The translations under genes and the position numbers were made by a program. From JAVDCA01 sp963819385 (GTDB lineage Bacteria; Pseudomonadota; Alphaproteobacteria; Rhizobiales; Xanthobacteraceae), in contig CAWFVV010000003.1 of NCBI GenBank assembly GCA_963819385.1, forward strand, positions 248,001 through 312,000: a DNA stretch of 64,000 nt, read 5' to 3'. The notes beneath the pieces were generated by a model. It was not told the DNA's origin. It was given only the letters and a program-made list of their open reading frames with translations, and made no database searches. This document shows positions 57,194 to 64,000 of the stretch, piece after piece (the stretch's first letter is position 1; each line of letters opens with the position of its first letter).

Positions 57194-58213
57194 ATGCAAG
57201 TCGTCGGATTGCTACTGGGTTCGCTCGCGGCTGTCGGCATTGCCTGCGCCGCCACGGTTGCGCCGTTCAAGCTCGTCGAGGTCGCGTCCGTCGCGACCTT
57301 GCCGGTGAGCCAGATCGCGCCGCAGACCATCGCGTTCACGGATCACAAGAACGACAACCTCTCCGATCGCACCAGCGGCCTCATGCGCTTCGACGATTGG
57401 GCACAGACCCGGATGGTGCAGAAGCAGTATCTCGGCCTCTTTCCGACCTACGACGAGCCGGTGCTCCGCTCGGGCGGCAGGTCGCGCAAGAAGCATCTCC
57501 ACGTCTACCTCGCCGAAGGGCGCTTCACGCTCGAGCGCGCCGCCTCCTCGATCGACCTCGCCAAATACGTGACGCTGCCGTTCATCGAGCAGATCGATCC
57601 GGCGATCAAGCACAAGACCATCACGGCCGACGAGGTCATTCCCAACAAGGAGCCGCAGAGCGCCAACCACAATCCCGCGCGCCGCTGGTGCGAGGGCGCC
57701 GGCACGATCGTCTGCATCGCGTCGACCTACAAACTCGAAGGCAAGCTGCCGCTCGGCATTGCGCTCGTGAACAAGCTCAAGGAGCATGGCAAGAAATATT
57801 CCGACACGATCGAGTTCCAGAGCGAGCTGCGCGTCGTGCCGACCGCCGAGATCGACGACGCCGGCTACCGCAAGCTCACCGGCGTCGATGCCGCGGTCGC
57901 GGGCGCGCTCGAGCAGAACATCGTGCACGTCAACGAGGTCATGCAGTTCGGCAAGCTGCTCGCCGTCTTCCAGCCCGATCCGGCCGATGCGAACCGCACG
58001 ATCGTCACCGCCTTCATGGTGCTCGGCGTCAACTCCGACCTGTTCGAGAAGAAGAAGGAATACGCCAACGTGCCGGTGCTGCGGAACCTGATTCCCGCCC
58101 AGGTCATCGCCGGCAACAGCACGTTCAACACCGGCAACTCGATCAGCTCCGGCCTGCCCAACTACGCCCGCAACCACCTCAAGGCGATCGCCGCGCTGCT
58201 CGACCGGCCGTAG
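57194..58213 (+). CDS. Conserved hypothetical secreted protein
   Basis: The 339-residue protein starts MQVVGLLLGSLAAVGIACAATV, a Sec signal. The rest has no recognised domain; notable parts are RSGGRSRKKHLHVYLAEGRFTLERA, RRWCEGAGTIVCIAS (two Cys that might form a disulfide) and NSTFNTGNSISSGLPNYARNHLKAIAALL. It follows the penicillin-binding protein gene by 11 bases, so a role in the cell envelope is possible. ATG 57194 is preferred over a TTG at 57179. Its stop codon TAG falls inside a palindromic repeat. Confidence 0.7.
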   Translation: MQVVGLLLGSLAAVGIACAATVAPFKLVEVASVATLPVSQIAPQTIAFTDHKNDNLSDRTSGLMRFDDWAQTRMVQKQYLGLFPTYDEPVLRSGGRSRKKHLHVYLAEGRFTLERAASSIDLAKYVTLPFIEQIDPAIKHKTITADEVIPNKEPQSANHNPARRWCEGAGTIVCIASTYKLEGKLPLGIALVNKLKEHGKKYSDTIEFQSELRVVPTAEIDDAGYRKLTGVDAAVAGALEQNIVHVNEVMQFGKLLAVFQPDPADANRTIVTAFMVLGVNSDLFEKKKEYANVPVLRNLIPAQVIAGNSTFNTGNSISSGLPNYARNHLKAIAALLDRP

Positions 58214-58293
58214 GATGGGTTGAGCGAAGCGAAACCCATCGTCTAGGAGTTTGCGGTGAAGCGATGGGTTTCGCTTCGCTCAACCCATCCTAC
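58210..58293. repeat. Intergenic palindromic repeat, family 1, copy 3
   Basis: The arms GTAGGATGGGTTGAGCGAAG and complement are fully paired except at the ends. The left arm supplies the TAG stop (58211-58213) of the preceding gene, as in copy 1. Confidence 0.9.
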
Positions 58294-58362
58294 GCCTGTT
58301 CTCGCGGGTAGTGACGATCGTGTGCTCTTGAACATTGCGAAGCCGCCGTTCACTCTGCGTCG

Positions 58363-60448
58363 ATGCCTTCCCCTTCGCGTTCTGTCTCCGCCCCGTCCGC
58401 CCTGCGCCTCGCCGCCGACATCGGCGGCACCTTCACGGACATCGCGGTGTTCGACGACAAGACCGGCCGGCTCTCGTTCGGCAAGGTGCTGACCACGCCG
58501 CAGCGCCTGGTCGAGGGGATCAACGCCGGCGTCGCCAAGGCCGGCAGCGACTACGCGGCGACGAGCCTCTTCCTGCATGGCTCGACGATCGCGATCAACA
58601 CCATCCTGGAGCGCACCGGCGCCAAGACCGCGCTCGTCGTCACGCAGGGCTTCCGCGACGTCTACGAGATCGGCCGCATCAACCGGCCGGACGCCTACAA
58701 TCTCTATTTCCGCAAGCACGTGCCGCTGATCGAACGCGCGCTGCGCTTCGAGGTCGACGAGCGCATGCTGGCGGAAGGCGAGACCCTGCACGCGCTCAAG
58801 GATAAAGAGGTCGCCGCGCTCGGCCGCAAGCTCGTGAAGCTCGGCGTCGAGGCGATTGCGATCCTGTTTCTCAACTCGTACGTCAATCCGGCGCACGAGC
58901 GGCGCGCCAAGAAGCTGCTCGAGGCGAGCCACCCCGGGCTGTTCGTATCCGCCTCGCACGAGCTCAGCCAGGAATACCGCGAGTTCGAGCGCTGCTCGAC
59001 GGTCGCCGCCAACGCCTATATCGGGCCGCGCGTGCGGCGCTATCTCGCCGAGATCGACGACCACATCCGCGCCAGCGGTTTTGCGGGCTCGTTCCTGGTC
59101 GTGCAATCGACCGGCGGGCTCTACGAGGCCGAGCAGGCGAAGTCGCACTGCGTGCGCATGCTCGAAGTCCGGGCCGGCGGCCGGCGTCATCGGCACGCAG
59201 GCGCTCTGCCACGCGCTCGGCCTCGACGGCGCCATCGCGTTCGACATGGGCGGCACCACCGCCAAGGCCGGCGTGATCCACAACGGCGAGGCGCTCACCA
59301 CCGGAACGGCGCTGATCGGCGGCTACGCCCAGGCGCTGCCGGTGCAGATCGCCATGATGGACATCTTCGAGGTCGGCACCGGCGGCGGCTCGATCGCCCG
59401 CGTCGAGAACGGCGCGCTGCGCGTCGGCCCGCAGAGCGCGGGCGCCGCGCCCGGGCCCGCCTGCTACGCGCTCGGCGGCGACGCGCCGACCGTGACCGAC
59501 GTCAACCTCCTGCTCGGCCGCCTCGGCGCCGATCGCTTCCTCGGCGGCGAGATGCGGCTCGACCCCGCGGCGGCCGAGCGCGCGATCCGCGACAAGGTCG
59601 CGGCGCCGCTCGGCATGGACGCGATTGCGGCCGCCGACGGCATCCTGCGCATTGCGACTACGGCCATGTCCTATGCCGTCAAAGGCGTCACCACCGAGCG
59701 CGGCCTCGACGTTGGTGACTTCGCGCTCGTCGCCTACGGCGGCGCCGGCCCGCTGCACGCGCTCGCCATCGCGCGCGAGCTCGGCATCCGCAAGGTGATC
59801 ATTCCGGGCGCACCCGGCGTGTTCTCGGCCTTCGGCATGCTGTTTTCCGACCTGCGCTACGACTACGTCCGCACCTGGTTCACGCGCCTCGACGACGCCG
59901 ACTTCGCCGCCATGGAGCGCATCTACGGCGAATTGGAAAAGCAGGGCCGCAACGCGATCGCGTCGGCCGCCGTCACGCCGGAGCGGATCACGATCAAGCG
60001 CGCGGCCGACATGCGCTATGTCGGCCAGGAGCATGCCGTCACGGTCGACCTGCCGGCCGAGGTGTTCGCGCAAAAGGATCGCGCCGCCGTGAAGCGCCAT
60101 TTCGACGAGATGCACGCGCAGCGCTACGGCACGTCAGCGCCGGCCGAACGCGCCGAGATCGTCAGCCTGCGCTCGACCGTCACCGGCGTCATGCGCAAGC
60201 CGCCGCACGAGACGGTCGCGGCAGGTGCAGCGGCGCCGCCCGAAGCCGCGCATACCGGCAAGCGTCCGGTCTATTTCGGCGATGGCTTCGTCGACACGCC
60301 CACTTTCGCACGCGCCCATCTGCTTGCCGGCAATCGCATCGAGGGCCCCGCGCTGATCGAAGAGCACGCCTCGACGACGGTGGTGCTGCCAGGCGCCACG
60401 GTCGAAGTGGATCAATTCGGCAATCTGGTGATTGCGGTGGGAAGTTAG
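58363..60448 (+). pseudogene. Hydantoinase/oxoprolinase subunit A (HyuA-like), interrupted by one frameshift
   Basis: The first part opens LRLAADIGGTFTDIAVFD, the ATP-binding start of the ASKHA-type hydantoinase A family, with FLHGSTIAINTILERTGAKTALVVTQGFRD. The second part, in another frame, has GVIGTQALCHALGLDGAIAFDMGGTTAK and VAYGGAGPLHALAIARELG. A single extra G near 59167 explains the break (MLE|SGPAAGVIG). Corrected length is about 694 residues, as expected. With subunit B it hydrolyses hydantoins or 5-oxoproline using ATP; N-methylhydantoin amidohydrolase is one known member. Confidence 0.82.
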
Positions 60449-60466
60449 GAAGGCACTAAGGTCGCG

Positions 60467-60583
60467 CTCCCTCTCCCCGGAGGGGAGAGGGCTGGGGTGA
60501 GGGGCGCTCGGAGCCAGAATTGGACCTCCGAGCGCCCCTCACCCGACGCGCTTCGCGCGTCACCCTCTCCCCGCAGGGGAGAG
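60467..60583. repeat. Intergenic palindromic repeat between hydantoinase genes
   Basis: CTCCCTCTCCCCGGAGGGGA and CCCTCTCCCCGCAGGGGAGAG flank a central pair GGGGTGAGGGGCGCTCGGAG and CTCCGAGCGCCCCTCACCC. It fills the gap between subunits A and B, which otherwise look like one operon. Confidence 0.85.
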
Positions 60584-60606
60584 GTAAAGAAAGAAGGCAA
60601 GGCGCA

Positions 60607-62391
60607 ATGGCAACAAGCACTCATCCCAAGTCCGACCCCGTCGTCACCGAGATCGTGCGCAACGGGGTCATCGCGGTGACCGAGGAGATGAAAACAAACC
60701 TCATGCGCACCGCCTACAACATGATCATCTACGAGGCGCTCGACTTCACCACCGGCCTGTTCACGCCGGACGGCGACACCGTGTCGATCGGCATCGGCCT
60801 GCCGAGCTTCATCCGCGGCATGGCCAACACCGTGAAGGCGAAGCTCGCGCATTTCGGCCGCGAGAACATGAAGCCCGGCGACATCTACGTCACCAACGAC
60901 GCCTACACGACCGGCAGCCACCTCTATCACATGACGTTCACGCTCCCGATTTTCCACGAAGGCGTGCTGGTCGGCTTCTCGTGCTGCATGGCGCACTGGA
61001 TCGATATCGGCGGCACGCTCGGCGGCATGACGACCGACATCTATTCCGAAGGCCTGCAGGTCCCGATCCTCAAGTACCAGGACCAGGGCAAGGTCAATCA
61101 GGATCTGGTGGACATCATCCGGCTCAACGTGCGCATCCCGAACCGCGCCATGGGCGACCTGCGCGCCCAGGTCACCGCCGTGAAGACCGGCGAGCGGCGC
61201 TTCCTCGAGCTCATCGTGCGTTACGGCCGCGACGAGGTGCTGGGCGCGATCGCAGCCATCATGGATCACGCCGAAGCCGCCGCGCGTGCCCGCACGCGCA
61301 CCATTCCGGACGGCGTCTACGAGGCCGAGTCGTTCATGGACGACGACGGCGTCGATGTCGGCAAGCGCGTGCCGATCCGCGTCCGCGTCGAGGTCGCGGG
61401 CGACGAGATGACGATCGATCTCACCAACATCGCGCGCCAGGTGCGCGGCTTCTACAATTCCGGCCCGTCGACCGCCTTCGGCTGCGCCCAGATGGCGTAC
61501 AAATGCGTCACCTCGCCGACCGACTATCCGATCAACGACGGCGCCTTCCGCAGCCTCAAGGTCATCTCCACCAAAGGCACGATCGTGAGCGCGATCCGCC
61601 CGGCGCCGATGCGGTTGTGGATGACCTATCCGATGACCGTGGTCGACACCGTGTTCAAGGCGCTCGCGCCCGCGATCCCGGATCGTGTCATCGCGGGCCA
61701 TCACGCCGATCTGCTCACCTCGCCGTTCCACGGCATCAACCCGCGCACGTCGGAATTCTTCATCGCCAACTGGGGCCCGCTCGGCGGCGGCTGGGGCGCC
61801 AAGCGCAGCGAGGACGGCATGTCGGGGACGGTCAGCATGAACGACGGCGACACCCACAACTCGCCGATCGAGCAGGCCGAGGCGAAATACCCGGTGCTGG
61901 TCGAGCACTATCGCCTGGCGCAGGATTCCGGCGGCGCCGGCCGCTACCGCGGCGGCCTCGGCATCGACCGCGTCGTGCGCGCGCGCTCGCCCATAACGGT
62001 CAACACCCAGGTCGACCGCGCCCACTGCAAGCCGTGGGGCCTCGATGGGGGCCGCGAGGGCGCCGGCAACCAGGTGTCGATCCGCCTCGGCGGCAAATGG
62101 AAAGAGGATTTTCCCAACGCCAAGGTGCTGGTCGCCCAGCTTGCCGCCGGCGACGCCTACCGCATGCGCTCGGGCGGTGGCGGCGGTTATGGCGATCCGC
62201 ACGCGCGGCCGGCTGCCGTGGTAGCCGAGGACGTACGGCAGGGGTATGTATCGGCGAAAGCGGCAAGGGAGCTCTTCGGCGTTGCGGTCGACCCGGCGAC
62301 GTTCGCGGTAGACGATAAGGCGACGGCGCGATTGCGCGCGCCGCGTAAGCGGCGCAAGACCACAGGACGCAAGCTTCGCGCGAAGCCGTAA
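60607..62391 (+). CDS. Hydantoinase/oxoprolinase subunit B (HyuB-like)
   Basis: The 594-residue protein has the family sequence VVTEIVRNGVIAVTEEMKTNLMRTAYNMIIYEALDFTTGLF, GDIYVTNDAYTTGSHLYHMT, HWIDIGGTLGG and a C-terminal QDSGGAGRYRGGLGIDRVVR and GGGGYGDP. It pairs with subunit A, whose gene ends about 160 bp upstream. Such pairs open hydantoin-type rings with ATP. Together with the carbamoylsarcosine-amidase-like gene at 3536, this could form a hydantoin route ending in ammonia, but they are 57 kb apart. A basic tail (RAPRKRRKTTGRKLRAK) is present. Confidence 0.92.
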   Translation: MATSTHPKSDPVVTEIVRNGVIAVTEEMKTNLMRTAYNMIIYEALDFTTGLFTPDGDTVSIGIGLPSFIRGMANTVKAKLAHFGRENMKPGDIYVTNDAYTTGSHLYHMTFTLPIFHEGVLVGFSCCMAHWIDIGGTLGGMTTDIYSEGLQVPILKYQDQGKVNQDLVDIIRLNVRIPNRAMGDLRAQVTAVKTGERRFLELIVRYGRDEVLGAIAAIMDHAEAAARARTRTIPDGVYEAESFMDDDGVDVGKRVPIRVRVEVAGDEMTIDLTNIARQVRGFYNSGPSTAFGCAQMAYKCVTSPTDYPINDGAFRSLKVISTKGTIVSAIRPAPMRLWMTYPMTVVDTVFKALAPAIPDRVIAGHHADLLTSPFHGINPRTSEFFIANWGPLGGGWGAKRSEDGMSGTVSMNDGDTHNSPIEQAEAKYPVLVEHYRLAQDSGGAGRYRGGLGIDRVVRARSPITVNTQVDRAHCKPWGLDGGREGAGNQVSIRLGGKWKEDFPNAKVLVAQLAAGDAYRMRSGGGGGYGDPHARPAAVVAEDVRQGYVSAKAARELFGVAVDPATFAVDDKATARLRAPRKRRKTTGRKLRAKP

Positions 62392-62455
62392 CGCGCGATG
62401 GTGACGCCGACGAGATTTGCTGCCTGGCGTGACGCAGGCGGCTGTCGGTCTGGCC

Positions 62456-62902
62456 TCAACCGGCGCCCTCTTCGTCCGCCCTGCGGAAATGCGCGAGCAG
62501 CGTCTGAAGCAGCGGCGCGAGCCGCTCCAGCTCGGCCCGATGGGCCGCCGACAGCCGCGCGAGCAGCCGTTCGGCCGGCGACGTGAGCCGAAGCATCACC
62601 TGGCGGCGGTCTTGCGCGCCGGCCTGCCGCCGCACCAGCGACTTTGCCAGCAGCCGGTCGACGAGGCCGACCGCGCTGTGGTGCTTGATGCCGAGCCGGC
62701 CGGCGAGCTCGCCGATCGTCAGCGGACGTGCGGCGCCGAATCCCTTGATCGCCAGCAGCGCCTGATGCTGCTGCGCCGTGAGCCCGGCGCGATCGGCGGC
62801 CTGTTCGCTGAAGATCAGGAATTGCCGCACCAGGTAGCGGAATTCGGCGAGCTGCTCGTAGTCAGTCGGGGTCAGCCGGCCGGTGCGAGCGTTGCGTGCC
62901 AT
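62456..62902 (-). CDS. MarR-family transcriptional regulator
   Basis: The 148-residue protein has a winged helix-turn-helix: LTAQQHQALLAIKG, LTIGELAGRLGIKHHSAVGLVDRLLAKSLVRRQAGAQDRRQVMLRLT (recognition helix and wing with the conserved D-R). Flanking helices form the dimer interface. GGGGAG lies 5 bases before ATG 62902. It is divergent from a chloride channel gene, with a palindrome between them that is probably its operator. A ligand is not evident. Confidence 0.92.
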   Translation of the reverse strand: MARNARTGRLTPTDYEQLAEFRYLVRQFLIFSEQAADRAGLTAQQHQALLAIKGFGAARPLTIGELAGRLGIKHHSAVGLVDRLLAKSLVRRQAGAQDRRQVMLRLTSPAERLLARLSAAHRAELERLAPLLQTLLAHFRRADEEGAG

Positions 62903-62945
62903 GCGGAACTCCCCTTCAGAGGCATGCAAACGAGGTCTTCAAATC

Positions 62946-62962
62946 ATATCGCAGTACGATAT
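62946..62962. promoter_or_regulatory. Palindromic operator between marR-type and channel genes
   Basis: ATATCGCAGTACGATAT is a perfect 6-bp inverted repeat with a 5-base centre, 44 bp before the marR start and 35 bp before the channel start. Size, symmetry and position match MarR operators, and it could control both genes. Confidence 0.6.
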
Positions 62963-62996
62963 ATAGCCCCGGCCCCTCCGAACACGGATTACCCAC

Positions 62997-64000
62997 ATGA
63001 CCAGCGATGCTTCTCCCGCGCGCGCCGCGCGTGGCCGGCGCAACCCCACGCAAGTCGCCGACCCGCACGGCGGTGACCGATTGCGCGATTTCAGCACGGA
63101 CCGGCGAATTTTTCTGCTGGTCGCGATGGCCGTCGTGGTCGGCACCGCCGGCGCCGCCGCCGCCTGGCTGCTGTCCCGCATGATCGCGCTTGCCACCAAC
63201 ATCGCGTATTACGACCGCTTCACGGCCGACTCGGCGCGGCTCCCGGACCATCTCGGCCCGCTGTCCGTGCTCATTCCCGTGGTCGGGCTGCCTCATCATC
63301 GGCCTGATGGCGCGCTTCGGCTCCGAGAAGATCCGCGGTCACGGCATTCCCGAGGCGATGGAGGCGATCCTCATCGGGCGCAGCCGCATCCAGCCGCGCG
63401 TCGCCCTGCTCAAGCCGCTGTCGTCCGCGATCTCGATCGGCACCGGCGGCCCTTCGGCGCGGAAGGCCCGATCATCATGACGGGCGGCGCCTTCGGTTCG
63501 CTGTTCGCGCAGTTCTTCCACCTGTCGACCGCCGAGCGCAAGACGCTGCTGGTGGCCGGCGCCGCCGCCGGCATGAGCGCGACGTTCGGCACGCCGGTCG
63601 CCGCCATGCTGCTCGCGGTCGAGCTATTGCTGTTCGAGTGGAAGCCGCGCAGCTTCGTGCCGGTCGCGATCGCGTCCATCGTCGCCGCCGCCTGGCGGCC
63701 GTATCTCCTCGGCGGCGGCGTGTTGTTCCCGATGCCGCAGACCGCCACGCTCGCACCGCTCGGGCTCGTCTTCGCGGCCTGCGTCGGCATCGCGGGCGGC
63801 CTCTTCTCCGGGCTGCTGACGCAGATGGTCTATGCCGCCGAGGACGCGTTCCCGCGCCTGCCCATCCACTGGATGTGGTGGCCGGCCATCGGCGGGCTCG
63901 TCATCGGCTGTGGCGGGCTGATCGAGCCGCATGCGCTCGGCGTGGGCTACGACAACATCGCGGCCCTGCTTGCGCGGCGACCTGGGCATGGACGCCGTCC
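62997..64000 (+). pseudogene. CLC-family chloride channel/antiporter, frameshifted and cut by window end
   Basis: The protein begins MTSDASPARAARGRRNPTQVADPH, with the first membrane helix (RIFLLVAMAVVVGTAGAAAAWLLS). CLC motifs follow: GHGIPEAMEAIL (GxGIPE), GPFGAEGPIIMTGGAFGSL (the GxEGP selectivity segment with its gating Glu) and AAGMSATFGTPVAAMLLAVELLLFEW. Frames change at an extra G near 63286 (PVVG|CLIIG), a missing C near 63451 (GGP|FGAEGP) and an extra T near 63970. Corrected, the protein is continuous to the window end. The motifs are intact, so the breaks may be sequence errors. Confidence 0.8.

Noticed and set aside
62061..62300. Search for a CRISPR array or tRNA in the right part and intergenic gaps
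   Set aside because: No regular spaced repeats and no cloverleaf with a TTCGANNC-type arm were found; the repeats present are isolated palindromes.

Overview
The window is GC-rich DNA with dense alphaproteobacterial gene structure. Gene content (urtABCDE beside ureDABCEFG, several MmgE/PrpD and TctC-type genes, NitT/TauT ABC systems, MarR, FkbH) and the families of intergenic palindromes suggest a Hyphomicrobiales bacterium close to Bradyrhizobium, Rhodopseudomonas or Pseudolabrys. This placement comes from gene content only. No rRNA, tRNA, phage or CRISPR was seen.

Left part (1-7.4 kb): a truncated oligopeptide-type binding protein gene faces away from a NitT/TauT-type ABC importer, followed by two cysteine hydrolases of the isochorismatase fold (N-carbamoylsarcosine-amidase-like and biuret-hydrolase-like) and an NCS2 purine permease. 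Sigma-54 promoters precede the ABC operon and the permease. The permease leader holds a structured RNA that I read as a probable NMT1-type xanthine riboswitch. About 125 bp of this leader is duplicated behind the permease, next to a fragment of a phosphodiesterase gene whose full copy lies 10 kb away.

Phosphate block (7.5-17.5 kb): a consensus Pho box precedes a gene for an unusual protein joining two rhodanese domains, a YidC/Oxa1-like membrane domain and a PEP-synthase/rifampin-phosphotransferase-like module. It is followed by a PstS-like binding protein, a GGDEF-EAL protein, and a convergent phosphodiesterase/phosphatase gene with its own Pho-box-like site.

17.5-25 kb: a DMT exporter-FkbH-acyl carrier protein operon, a divergent carbamoyltransferase, and a PAS-GGDEF-EAL gene broken by many frameshifts. 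25-28 kb: two frameshifted MmgE/PrpD genes.

Urea block (28.4-39.9 kb): a sigma-54 promoter, then urtABCDE and ureDABCEFG. With the biuret hydrolase, purine permease and a later hydantoinase pair, this suggests a nitrogen-scavenging theme built on ureido compounds.

Right part (40-64 kb): a luciferase-like monooxygenase, a TctC-like binding protein, an NDP-forming acyl-CoA synthetase, a PhyH dioxygenase, an intact MmgE/PrpD, a DUF433/PIN-like pair, a metal-ligand-poor M24 protein, cysJI, a class A penicillin-binding protein, hydantoinase A/B, and a MarR regulator divergent from a chloride channel gene with a clear palindromic operator.

Single-base frameshifts, mostly extra bases, break at least eight otherwise conserved genes. 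This looks more like unpolished sequence than real gene decay, so broken genes should be read with that in mind.
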